From UBA7374 sp965660635 (GTDB lineage: Bacteria > Verrucomicrobiota > Verrucomicrobiia > Opitutales > Coraliomargaritaceae), in the NCBI GenBank assembly GCA_965660635.1, contig CBFIAS010000051.1:1-9606 (forward strand): DNA of 9,606 nucleotides, read 5' to 3'. Positions within the stretch are counted from its first letter, which is position 1, and every line of letters begins with the position of its first letter. Positions 1-9,403 of this stretch are shown here, one piece after another. A program made the position numbers and the translations under genes. The notes below the pieces were generated by a model. That model worked only from the letters and a program-made list of their open reading frames with translations, ran no database searches and had not been told where the DNA came from.

Positions 1-1061
1 TCTCTCTGGGGATGATCTCCGTCTTCATGTCGCTCTGCGGGCTTTGTGTCTTGGCCGAACGCAAGGTGTCCGGTTGGATCCAGGGCCGGGTCGGTCCAAA
101 CCGCACCCGTGTGCCGGGCATTGGCCATATCCCCGTGCTGGGCGATGTAATTACCCGGATGGGTCTCTTCCAGTTGCCTGCTGATGGACTGAAGTTCCTC
201 TTCAAGGAGGAAGTCATTCCCGGACATGTGAAAGTCGGCTTCTACAATCTCGCGCCGATTGTCGCGCTGGCACCCGCTTTGACCACCATGGTCGTCCTGC
301 CGTTTGGCCGGTATTATGATGCCGAAGGTATCCTCCAGCCGCTGGTCCTGGCCAATGTGGACTTGGGCATGCTGTTCATCCTGGCGATTTCCTCACTCGG
401 GGTCTATGGCATCGTTCTGGCCGGGTGGGCCTCCAACAGCAAATATCCCTTCCTCGGGGCAATCCGCGCCTCCGCCCAGATGATCTCCTACGAACTGGCG
501 ATGGGGCTGTCTTTGCTACCAGTATTTATCTGGTCAGCCGCGCCCGGTTCGGACTATGGCATGAGCCTTTTCGGAGTGGTGCAGGCGCAGCAGGGACTGT
601 GGCTCGGTATTTGGCAGCCCCTCTCCGCCTTGATCTTTCTCGTCGCGCTCTTTGCCGAGACGAACCGCCTGCCCTTCGACATGGCGGAGTCGGAGACCGA
701 TCTCGTCGGCGGCTTCCACACAGAATACGGGGCATTCAAGTTCGGCCTCTTCTTTGTCGCCGAATACGCCCACATCATCATGGGCTCGGCCCTCTTTGTC
801 GTCCTCTTCCTCGGAGGCTGGAATTTCCTTCCCTTCCTGCCCGATCCATGGGGCGCAGGCTGGATCGGCTCGCTCCTCTCCATCGGCGTCTTCATGGCGA
901 AGGTCGCCTTCATGGTCTTCTTTTTCATCTGGATGCGCTGGACACTTCCGCGCTTCCGCTACGACCAGGTCATGTCCCTCGGCTGGAACACCCTTTTGCC
1001 GCTGGCCATCGCCAATCTTGTCTTCAACACCTTGCTGATCGCCCTGCTGGACACGCTCTAA
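1..1061 (+). CDS. nuoH: NADH-quinone oxidoreductase subunit H (5'-truncated by window edge)
   Basis: This is the membrane subunit that joins the peripheral arm of complex I to the membrane arm and forms much of the quinone-binding chamber. The frame is open to the left edge (first full codon at base 3). The ATG at 12 lies only 14 codons before the conserved AERK motif, whereas E. coli NuoH has about 34 residues before it, so 12 is probably an internal Met and the true start lies upstream. Numbering from that ATG, the family signatures are AERK (15-18), GRVGPNR (25-31), SNSKYPFLGAIRASAQMISYE (141-161), the quinone-loop block around ETNRLPFDMAE (216-226), HTEYG (236-240) and RFRYDQVM (314-321). 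Compared with E. coli, the loop between GPNR and PADG is about 15 residues longer. nuoI follows after 21 bases. The identification is secure; only the N-terminus is missing. Confidence 0.96.
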   Translation, partial: SLGMISVFMSLCGLCVLAERKVSGWIQGRVGPNRTRVPGIGHIPVLGDVITRMGLFQLPADGLKFLFKEEVIPGHVKVGFYNLAPIVALAPALTTMVVLPFGRYYDAEGILQPLVLANVDLGMLFILAISSLGVYGIVLAGWASNSKYPFLGAIRASAQMISYELAMGLSLLPVFIWSAAPGSDYGMSLFGVVQAQQGLWLGIWQPLSALIFLVALFAETNRLPFDMAESETDLVGGFHTEYGAFKFGLFFVAEYAHIIMGSALFVVLFLGGWNFLPFLPDPWGAGWIGSLLSIGVFMAKVAFMVFFFIWMRWTLPRFRYDQVMSLGWNTLLPLAIANLVFNTLLIALLDTL

Positions 1062-1082
1062 GAATCGAACCCGGGAATTTCC

Positions 1083-1634
1083 ATGGCCAAGACCAAAGTA
1101 CTCGAACGCAAGCCGCTGACTTTCGCGGAAAAGACCTTCATCCCGCAGATTGCCGCGGGCTTGAAGACCACCTTCGGTAACATGATGCAAAAACCGGTCA
1201 CCTTGGAGTATCCGGACGAGCGGCCCGTCATTCCAGACAACTACCGGGGCGTGCCCACCCTGGTCAAGGACCCCAACGGCCGCGAGAAGTGCGTTTCCTG
1301 CCAGCTTTGCGAATTTGTCTGTCCGCCCAAGGCCATCCGCATCACCCCCGGCGGAATCGACGCGGAGTCCGAGCCGGAGCGCGCGCACGTGGAAAAAGCG
1401 CCGCAGGAGTTCGAGATCAACATGCTGCGCTGCATTTATTGCGGCTATTGCCAGGAGGTCTGCCCGGAAGAGGCCATTTTCCTGCAGGACATCTTCTCCG
1501 TGTCCGGCTACAGCCGGGAGGAGATGGTCAACGACAAGCGCAAGCTCTACGAGCTCGGGGGCACCTTGCCCGACGGGCATTTCAAGTGGGACAAGAAAAA
1601 AGCCGCCGAGGAGCGGGGCAACGAGTCGCACTAG
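1083..1634 (+). CDS. nuoI: NADH-quinone oxidoreductase subunit I (2x[4Fe-4S])
   Basis: This 183-residue subunit carries two [4Fe-4S] clusters (N6a and N6b in the family) that pass electrons towards the final cluster and the quinone. Both ferredoxin motifs are intact. The first has Cys70, Cys73, Cys76 and Cys80 followed by Pro. The second has Cys117, Cys120, Cys123 and Cys127 followed by Pro. The N-terminal segment around residues 19-45 (FIPQIAAGLKTTFGNMM) is the amphipathic part that in the family lies along the membrane. The C-terminus is charged and Lys-rich (170-180). The length is normal. The ATG at 1083 is 21 bases after the nuoH stop and has no clear Shine-Dalgarno sequence; the bases just before it read ATTTCC. 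A 99-base gap follows before nuoJ. Confidence 0.97.
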   Translation: MAKTKVLERKPLTFAEKTFIPQIAAGLKTTFGNMMQKPVTLEYPDERPVIPDNYRGVPTLVKDPNGREKCVSCQLCEFVCPPKAIRITPGGIDAESEPERAHVEKAPQEFEINMLRCIYCGYCQEVCPEEAIFLQDIFSVSGYSREEMVNDKRKLYELGGTLPDGHFKWDKKKAAEERGNESH

Positions 1635-1733
1635 CAATCGATCGGGAAAAATAGGAATGACATCCCCGCGCCATGTCTTAGTTCTCGCTTAAGCTAGCTT
1701 TTCTCCGCCAACCTGAACCCGGCTACCGTTTCC
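1635..1733 (+). other. nuoI-nuoJ intergenic gap with palindrome
   Basis: This is the only sizeable gap inside the nuo cluster. It contains overlapping palindromes, GCTTAAGC (1687-1694) and AAGCTAGCTT (1691-1700), and a direct repeat of TTCTC on either side of them (1682-1686 and 1701-1705). A very short reading frame (1657-1692, 11 codons plus stop) starts with ATG after AGGA, but the spacing is too short for a normal ribosome site. I see no convincing promoter or terminator. The palindrome would form only a very short hairpin, so a protein-binding site or an mRNA-processing site is at least as likely as a structural RNA. Confidence 0.35.
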
Positions 1734-2324
1734 ATGCTCGACACGCTCTTTTATGTCTTTTCGGCGATCACGCTGATTACCGCGCTGCTCATGGTCTTGA
1801 GCCCCAACGCGGTCAACGGTGCCCTCTGCATGATCCTCTCCTTTGTCGGCACGGCCGCTCTATTCGTCCTGCTTGAAGCCTACTTCATCGCGGTCCTCCA
1901 GATCCTGGTCTACGCCGGGGCCGTCATGGTGCTCTTCCTCTTCATCATCATGCTGCTCAACGTGGAGAAGGGCGAGGGCGGAGGCTATGCGAAAGACCGG
2001 ATTTCCCTGGCTGCCTCCATTATCGGATTTGCCCTCGTTGCGGTGCTGGTAGCGGCAGCCTTTGGCAGCGGGGAACACCTCCCGGAACCGGGCCTGGCAG
2101 AAGTCTCGGAAAACCCCGTCGGTTCCAACGGCGGCTTCGAGTTCTCCACCGCCATGAAGTCCTACGGCTACAGCCTGTTTTCAAAATACATGCTGCCCTT
2201 CCAGGTAGCGGGTTTCCTCCTGCTTGCCGGCATGATCGGCGTCATTGTGGTGAGCAAAAAGCCAGCGGAAGACGCCGGGCCCGATAAGCCCTCCAACCCT
2301 CAATCTTCGATGCCCTCCAACTAA
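1734..2324 (+). CDS. nuoJ: NADH-quinone oxidoreductase subunit J
   Basis: This 196-residue protein is a small membrane-arm subunit next to NuoH, NuoA and NuoK; its third helix takes part in coupling in complex I structures. The sequence shows several hydrophobic helices. The family core is at 52-76, with the conserved Tyr60 in LVYAGAVMVLF. A variable, Gly/Glu-containing loop (108-150) precedes the last helix, PFQVAGFLLLAGMIGVI (155-171). The last 20 residues are Pro/Ser-rich and hydrophilic. In E. coli NuoJ, and in others I recall, an acidic residue (PFE or AVE) stands where Gln157 is found here. The ATG at 1734 has no Shine-Dalgarno sequence and is preceded by GTTTCC. The TAA stop overlaps the nuoK start by one base (TAATG), which suggests translational coupling. 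Confidence 0.95.
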   Translation: MLDTLFYVFSAITLITALLMVLSPNAVNGALCMILSFVGTAALFVLLEAYFIAVLQILVYAGAVMVLFLFIIMLLNVEKGEGGGYAKDRISLAASIIGFALVAVLVAAAFGSGEHLPEPGLAEVSENPVGSNGGFEFSTAMKSYGYSLFSKYMLPFQVAGFLLLAGMIGVIVVSKKPAEDAGPDKPSNPQSSMPSN

Positions 2325-2629
2325 TGACTGTCGGAATCAACGCCTTCCTTCTCGTCGCCGGTTGGCTCTTCGCCATCGGCCTGCTCGGAGTGCTCCTGCG
2401 CAAGAACACGCTGGTCATCTACATGTCGCTGGAACTCATGCTCAACGCCGTCAACCTCGCGCTGGTGGCCTTTTCCCGCTACAACAACACGATGGACGGC
2501 AACCTCTTCGTCTTCTTCATCATCACCGTGGCAGCCGCCGAAGTGGCCGTCGGCCTGGCCATTGTCGTCGCTCTCTACCGCAGGCGCCAGACTGTGTTGG
2601 TCAACGAGTTGAACTCCCTGAGCCGTTAG
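2324..2629 (+). CDS. nuoK: NADH-quinone oxidoreductase subunit K
   Basis: This 101-residue protein is the small MrpC-like subunit of the membrane arm and is part of a proton path between NuoJ and NuoN. It has three hydrophobic helices (about 4-24, 28-52 and 60-84) and the normal family length. The two buried glutamates important in E. coli (Glu36 and Glu72) are present as Glu37, in MSLELMLNAVN, and Glu73, in TVAAAEVAVGLAI. A basic segment (RRR, 86-88) follows helix 3. The start overlaps the nuoJ stop by one base. nuoL begins four bases after the stop. Confidence 0.97.
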   Translation: MTVGINAFLLVAGWLFAIGLLGVLLRKNTLVIYMSLELMLNAVNLALVAFSRYNNTMDGNLFVFFIITVAAAEVAVGLAIVVALYRRRQTVLVNELNSLSR

Positions 2630-2633
2630 TTTC

Positions 2634-4487
<1,854 letters not shown>

Positions 4488-4498
4488 CACTCTGACGC

Positions 4499-6085
4499 AT
4501 GGAAACGCACTTTCTCCATTCAACACTTCTGCTGGGAGCCATCATCGTGCCCCTGCTGGCCGGGGTCGTCCTCCTCTTTGGCGCCACTTTTGAGGCATCG
4601 CTCCGCCGGGTCATCGCGCTCGCCGGTTTTGCCATCCCCCTGCTCGCCGCGGTCCTTCTGGCCTGCAGCTTCGATGCCTCGCTTGCCGGGGGCTACAACT
4701 TTGAGACGCGCATCGACACCGGCCTCAGCGCGGTCGGCATCTTCCTCCACCTCGGGCTGAACGGCATCTCCCTGCCGCTTTTCCTTCTTGCCTCCGTGGC
4801 CGGTCTGGCCGCCGGCTGGTATGCCGTCTATTCCAAGGCCGAGCGCCCCCACCTCTACCTCGCCCTGCTTCTCATTATGCAGGCCGGACTGATGGGTACC
4901 TTCGCTTCCGTCGATGTCTTCTTCTTTTATTTCTTCCACGAGTTCGCCCTGATCCCGACCTTCATCATGATCGGCATCTGGGGTGGCCCGGGCCGCCGTG
5001 CGGCAGCCATGGAGCTGGCCGTGTACCTCACCCTCGGCGCCTTGCTCTCCCTGCTCGGCCTGATCGCGCTCTATGTCAACAGCGGCGCGGAGTCCTTCTC
5101 CCTTCCTGAATTGCGCAATTTCCTCGCCGCGCAACCGCTGGGCGAGTCCCTGCAGGCCAACATCTTCGCTCTCCTTCTCTTCGGCTTCGGCATCCTCGTG
5201 GCGATCTTCCCCTTGCACAGTTGGGCTCCCAAGGGCTATGCCATGGCACCGACCGGAGCCGCCATGCTCCACGCCGGAGTGCTCAAGAAATTCGGCCTCT
5301 ACGGGCTCCTGCAGATCGCCGCGCCCCTCCTGCCCGGAGGTGCTGCCCACTGGTTCCATTGGATCGCCTGGCTGGCCCTCGGCAATCTCCTTCTCATCGG
5401 CCTGGTCACCCTGGCGCAACGCGACCTCAAGATGATGCTCGGATACAGCTCCGTCATGCACATGGGCTACGCCTTCCTCGGTATCGCCACCTTCTCCGTC
5501 GCCGGAGCGGGCGGTGCTGTCCTCATGATGGTAGCGCACGGCCTCTCCGTGGCCCTGCTCTTCATGCTCTCAACCTGCATCCACCACCGCTGCAAGACTT
5601 TCAACATGGATGAAATGGGCGGGCTGGCTTCAAAGGCACCTCTCCTCTCCGCATTCTTCCTCGCCGCCACGATGGCCAGCATCGGGCTTCCGGGCTTTGG
5701 CAATTTCGTCGGCGAGTTTGTCATTTTCGCCTCGCTCGGCGCAGACGCCTCCACCCGTTGGCTCCTTGCCCCTGCGGCACTCGGCATCGTGATCTCCGCC
5801 ATCTACGGTCTGCGCGCGGTGGCCAACATCTTCTTTGGCCCGCCCTCGGAAGCTTTCCGTGAGCGTCTGCAGGGTGATGGCATCAATGACTTGCAGGCCC
5901 ACGAGAAAGTGCCTGCCGCGATTCTCGTAGCGGCCCTGCTCTTCGTCGGGTTGCTGCCCGGTGTACTCTCCGGTCCGGCCTCCGCCGAGCTTGCACACCT
6001 TTACCCGGATGCGGCTGCGCTCCCTGAGTTCGACCTGGCCGGACATGGCGACTCGACAAACAGCCAGATGGAGGAAACGCACTGA
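4499..6085 (+). CDS. nuoM: NADH-quinone oxidoreductase subunit M, variant TM7
   Basis: This 528-residue protein is the middle antiporter-like subunit of the membrane arm. Family residues that are kept are Glu148 in FFHEFALIPTFIMIGIWG (TM5), Lys264 in HAGVLKKFGLYGLL (TM8), Lys311 in RDLKMMLGYSSVMHMGY, His347 in VAHGLSVALLF, and Glu406 in GFGNFVGEFVIF (TM12). The TM7 motif is unusual. Where E. coli has Lys234, four residues before the PLH stretch, this protein has Leu233 (codon ctc, 5195-5197). Where NuoL and NuoN have the conserved Asp of PD, it has Lys245 (aag, 5231-5233) in HSWAPKGY. The segment after TM14 is long and hydrophilic (about 497-528), with several Asp, Glu and His. The family call is firm from the surrounding motifs and position; how it pumps protons is open. 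Its TGA overlaps the nuoN ATG by one base. Confidence 0.95.
   Translation: METHFLHSTLLLGAIIVPLLAGVVLLFGATFEASLRRVIALAGFAIPLLAAVLLACSFDASLAGGYNFETRIDTGLSAVGIFLHLGLNGISLPLFLLASVAGLAAGWYAVYSKAERPHLYLALLLIMQAGLMGTFASVDVFFFYFFHEFALIPTFIMIGIWGGPGRRAAAMELAVYLTLGALLSLLGLIALYVNSGAESFSLPELRNFLAAQPLGESLQANIFALLLFGFGILVAIFPLHSWAPKGYAMAPTGAAMLHAGVLKKFGLYGLLQIAAPLLPGGAAHWFHWIAWLALGNLLLIGLVTLAQRDLKMMLGYSSVMHMGYAFLGIATFSVAGAGGAVLMMVAHGLSVALLFMLSTCIHHRCKTFNMDEMGGLASKAPLLSAFFLAATMASIGLPGFGNFVGEFVIFASLGADASTRWLLAPAALGIVISAIYGLRAVANIFFGPPSEAFRERLQGDGINDLQAHEKVPAAILVAALLFVGLLPGVLSGPASAELAHLYPDAAALPEFDLAGHGDSTNSQMEETH
6070..6074 (+). promoter_or_regulatory. Ribosome binding site of nuoN
   Basis: GGAGG lies ten bases before the nuoN ATG, inside the 3' end of nuoM. 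It is the only clear Shine-Dalgarno-like sequence among the gene starts in this window, and it supports 6085 as the nuoN start. The spacing is longer than the usual 5-8 bases. Confidence 0.5.
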
Positions 6086-7599
6086 TGAACGAGCTACTTG
6101 CTGAATTCCTGCGCGGCTACACCGCAACCAATAACTGGCTGGCCATCCTGCCCGAGGTGCTCCTCGCGCTCCTCGCTCTTTCCCTGCTTGCCGTTGAGAT
6201 GGCCTTCCCCAAAGCGGCCCGCGCACAGGTCGGCCGGGTCGCGTTCTACGGGCAGTGGCTGATCCTCGGGATCTGCTTGCCCGGTTGCCTCGGCGGTTCC
6301 ACAGGGGAGGGCAGTCAACTGTTCTTCAGCGGGATGATCGAGCAGAGTGGAACCACGCAGGTCATGCGCGTCTTCTTCCTGCTCAGTTCCATCCTCGTCA
6401 GCTATCTCGGCGGCATCTACCTGAGCCGCCAACCCCTCGCGCGCACCGAGTTTCACCACCTCGTGCTGCTCGTCGCCGCGGCCATGATGCTCCTCGTGCA
6501 AAGCGCCCACTTCCTCATGCTCTTCGTCGCGCTGGAGACGGTCACAGTGGCCTTTTATGTCCTCGTCGCCTACGGTCGCAACAGCATCGGCTCGCTCGAA
6601 GCAGGCCTGAAATACCTCATCATGGGCGCCCTCAGTTCGGCCATCCTTCTCTTCGGGATTGTTCTTCTCTACGGGGTCGCGGGCAATCCAGCCCTTGAAC
6701 TTTCCAGTCCGGACTCCCTGAGCTACGGCGCACTCGCAGAATTCATTGCCCTCCATGAAGGCAACCTCCTCGTCCGGCTGGGCGCCTTGCTTGTGGTCGC
6801 GGGCATCTGCTTCAAGATCGGTGCCGTGCCCTTCCAGATCTGGGTGCCGGATGTCTACCAGGGTGCACCCACACCGGTGACTTCCTTCCTCGCCGTCGCT
6901 TCCAAGGCCGCCGGTTTTGTTGTCCTTCTGCAGTTGATCAAGGGGCCGTTCGCGGGCTTGGACGCTCTTCTCGTGCCGGTGCTCTCCATAATTGCCGTGG
7001 TCACCATCCTCTTCGGCAACATCGCTGCCGTGGTGCAGGGCAACCTCAAGCGACTGATGGGGCTTTCCGGTATCGCCCACGCCGGATACCTGCTGCTCGG
7101 CGTGATTGCCTTCGCCTCCGGCATTTCCTGGGCGGAGGGCGCGGTCTTGTTCTATCTCTTCACCTATCTGCTCGGGTCATTCGCGGTGTTTGGTGTGATG
7201 ACGCTGGCCGCGGGCACGGACGATGCGGACCAGCAGATCGGCCACTACGGGAACTTCGCCAAACAGCAGCCTTTCCTCGGCGGGGTATTGGCAATCGGCC
7301 TCGGCTCCCTCGCCGGAATCCCCCCGCTGGGCGGATTCATCGGCAAGCTCTTTCTCTTCATCGCGGCCTTCCAGGCCGGTCTGCACGGCCTCCTAGCCGT
7401 AGCCATTATCGGAGTCGTGATCTCGATCTACTACTACTTCGGCTGGATACGGGAGGCCTTTTTCAGCGATTACAATGCAGGACAAGGCGAAGTTTCCAGT
7501 GTGGTCCCCGGACTGCGCGACCGCCTGCTGCTCGGCCTGCTGGCTGCCGCCAGCCTGCTGCTCGGTCTCTATCCGGGAGCGCTTTCCCTGCTCCCCTAG
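6085..7599 (+). CDS. nuoN: NADH-quinone oxidoreductase subunit N
   Basis: This 504-residue protein is the antiporter-like, proton-pumping subunit nearest the peripheral arm. The expected charged residues are present: Glu151 in LFVALETVTVAFYVL (TM5), Lys244 in FKIGAVPFQIWVPDVYQGAP (TM7), Lys274 in AVASKAAGF (TM8), Lys322 in GNLKRLMGLSGIAHAGY, and Lys421 in GGFIGKLFLF (TM12). These match E. coli Glu133, Lys217, Lys247 and Lys395. The protein is slightly longer than E. coli NuoN (485). It overlaps nuoM by one base (TGATG), so the two are probably translationally coupled. It is the last gene of the nuo cluster: the next gene is on the other strand and its stop is nine bases away. No clear terminator lies between them. 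Confidence 0.97.
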   Translation: MNELLAEFLRGYTATNNWLAILPEVLLALLALSLLAVEMAFPKAARAQVGRVAFYGQWLILGICLPGCLGGSTGEGSQLFFSGMIEQSGTTQVMRVFFLLSSILVSYLGGIYLSRQPLARTEFHHLVLLVAAAMMLLVQSAHFLMLFVALETVTVAFYVLVAYGRNSIGSLEAGLKYLIMGALSSAILLFGIVLLYGVAGNPALELSSPDSLSYGALAEFIALHEGNLLVRLGALLVVAGICFKIGAVPFQIWVPDVYQGAPTPVTSFLAVASKAAGFVVLLQLIKGPFAGLDALLVPVLSIIAVVTILFGNIAAVVQGNLKRLMGLSGIAHAGYLLLGVIAFASGISWAEGAVLFYLFTYLLGSFAVFGVMTLAAGTDDADQQIGHYGNFAKQQPFLGGVLAIGLGSLAGIPPLGGFIGKLFLFIAAFQAGLHGLLAVAIIGVVISIYYYFGWIREAFFSDYNAGQGEVSSVVPGLRDRLLLGLLAAASLLLGLYPGALSLLP

Positions 7600-7608
7600 G
7601 CCGCGGGA

Positions 7609-8451
<843 letters not shown>

Positions 8452-8470
8452 GTTAATGTGCGGTCCGTAT

Positions 8471-8500
8471 TGTTTAGCACTACCGCTTTGGCCGCGTCAA
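8471..8500 (-). promoter_or_regulatory. Candidate sigma70-type promoter of the phosphoesterase gene
   Basis: On the - strand, TTGACG (8500-8495, five of six matches to TTGACA) is followed after 18 bases by TAAACA (8476-8471), which is preceded by TG plus one base as in extended -10 promoters. Transcription would start near 8464 and give a leader of about 13 bases before the GTG. The -10 match is weak (three of six). The -35 element lies within the tandem repeat described separately. Confidence 0.35.
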
Positions 8501-8526
8501 AATTATTTCTCCGTCGAATTATCTCC
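8495..8526 (+). repeat. Imperfect tandem repeat in divergent intergenic region
   Basis: Two copies of CGTC-AATTAT-CTCC follow each other. The first, 8495-8512, has AA before and TT after the AATTAT core. The second, 8512-8526, has a single G before the core and nothing after it. The cores are 16 bases apart. The repeat lies between two divergent genes and overlaps the candidate -35 box of the phosphoesterase gene, so a regulator-binding site is possible. This is inferred from position only. Confidence 0.45.
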
Positions 8527-8570
8527 TGACTGTATTAGAGGCTTCACAAGCGTGAGATCCTGTTCATGTT

Positions 8571-8580
8571 TAAGCGCTTA
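8571..8580 (+). repeat. 10-bp palindrome at the methyltransferase-like gene start
   Basis: TAAGCGCTTA is a perfect palindrome whose last A is the first base of the start codon at 8580. It also supplies an in-frame TAA just before the gene. There is no Shine-Dalgarno sequence at this start. It may be an operator or a chance palindrome. Confidence 0.35.
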
Positions 8581-9332
8581 TGGCAGTTTTGTGGAGTCGG
8601 ACGATCGGGGAAAACCATTACGAGGTGCGTGCAGCCGGGCGTAGCGTGCGGCTGTACCGCAACGGAGTCCACCACACCCAGTACAACCCCGTCCGCCCGC
8701 TCGCCGGCAGCGTCTGGGACCTCCTTGTCCTGCCCGCCCTGCACCGGCCGGAAGGCGAATTGCGGGAAGCCTTGATCCTCGGCTTCGGGGCCGGGGCCGC
8801 CGGCCGCCTGCTGCATGAGCTGCTCGGCTTCCGCCGGGTCGTCGGGATTGAGCTGGATCCCGTCCACCTCAGCATCGCCGACGGGTTTTTCGACTGCGGG
8901 GAGTGCTGTGAACTCCTTGCCGCCGATGCCGTGGAATGGGTCCAAGGCGGGGGCGACTGCAGCCGCCACGACCTCATCATCGATGACCTCTACGCCGAGG
9001 ATTCCGGCTATCCCGTGCGGATGGCACCGATGGATCTAGACTGGTGCCGGCGCTTGGCCGCAATGCTCACCCCGGGAGGCATGCTGGTTTTTAACCTGGT
9101 CGAACCCGGCAAAGTGCGCACGCTGCCGCCCGCTCGTGATCCCGCCCTGCGCAAGCGATTTCCTCATCGCCGGGTCTTCCGCATCCAGGGCTACGAGAAC
9201 CGTGTTGTCGCGTTCAGCGCAAGGCCGCTCGATCCCGCCCGCCTGCGGGAAGGGCTCCTGCGCATTGGACGGATCCATCCACGATGCTACGGAGTCGCCC
9301 GGCATTACATAAGCCGCCCCCTCTCTGCATGA
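8580..9332 (+). CDS. Spermidine synthase-like SAM-binding-fold protein
   Basis: This 250-residue protein has a Rossmann methyltransferase core of the spermidine synthase type. Motif I is LILGFGAGAAG (65-75), the acidic residue that would bind the ribose or cosubstrate is Glu91 in VVGIELDP, a further Asp116 lies in LAADAVEWV, and motif IV is HDLIIDDLYAED (130-141). The N-terminal 1-45 looks like the short beta domain that precedes the core in polyamine synthases. It is shorter than most spermidine synthases (280-310), and the catalytic block reads DDLYAED rather than the usual Asp-Ser/Cys-Ser/Thr-Asp-Pro, so aminopropyl transfer is not certain; a methyltransferase of other specificity is equally possible. 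A small Cys cluster (Cys106, Cys109, Cys110) is unusual. The ATG at 8580 is the first in frame after a TAA at 8571. No polyamine genes are adjacent. Confidence 0.75.
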   Translation: MAVLWSRTIGENHYEVRAAGRSVRLYRNGVHHTQYNPVRPLAGSVWDLLVLPALHRPEGELREALILGFGAGAAGRLLHELLGFRRVVGIELDPVHLSIADGFFDCGECCELLAADAVEWVQGGGDCSRHDLIIDDLYAEDSGYPVRMAPMDLDWCRRLAAMLTPGGMLVFNLVEPGKVRTLPPARDPALRKRFPHRRVFRIQGYENRVVAFSARPLDPARLREGLLRIGRIHPRCYGVARHYISRPLSA

Positions 9333-9362
9333 TCCCAAACGATGCAAATGCGCAATCCGTGC

Positions 9363-9393
9363 TTGCCTTCAGCCGCTTGAAAATGCCTTAAAT
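9363..9393 (+). promoter_or_regulatory. Candidate promoter of tRNA-Ser
   Basis: TTGCCT (9363-9368) and TTAAAT (9388-9393) each match four of six consensus bases, with a spacer of 19. Transcription would begin only a few bases before the mature tRNA 5' end at 9404. The match is weak and the long spacer is unfavourable. The 71-base gap between 9332 and 9404 holds no other obvious signal. Confidence 0.25.
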
Positions 9394-9403
9394 CTACTTT
9401 CCC

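Noticed and set aside
534..1637. Long open frame on the - strand (367 codons) across nuoH and nuoI
   Set aside because: It lies wholly antisense to two clearly recognised genes, has a low-complexity Gly/Glu/Asp/Val-rich composition, and shows no domain. Open antisense frames are expected in GC-rich genes with strong third-position C/G bias.
4520..5539. Long - strand open frame inside nuoM (339 codons)
   Set aside because: It is antisense to NuoM, highly charged and Gly/Glu-rich, with no recognisable domain.
6094..7080. Long - strand open frame inside nuoN (328 codons)
   Set aside because: Same pattern: it mirrors the codon bias of nuoN and has no family signature.
8566..8775. Alternative + strand frame starting at the ATG at 8566
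   Set aside because: It runs in another frame across the methyltransferase-fold coding region, is Cys/Ser/Pro-rich, and has no motif; the frame from 8580 carries the SAM-binding motifs.
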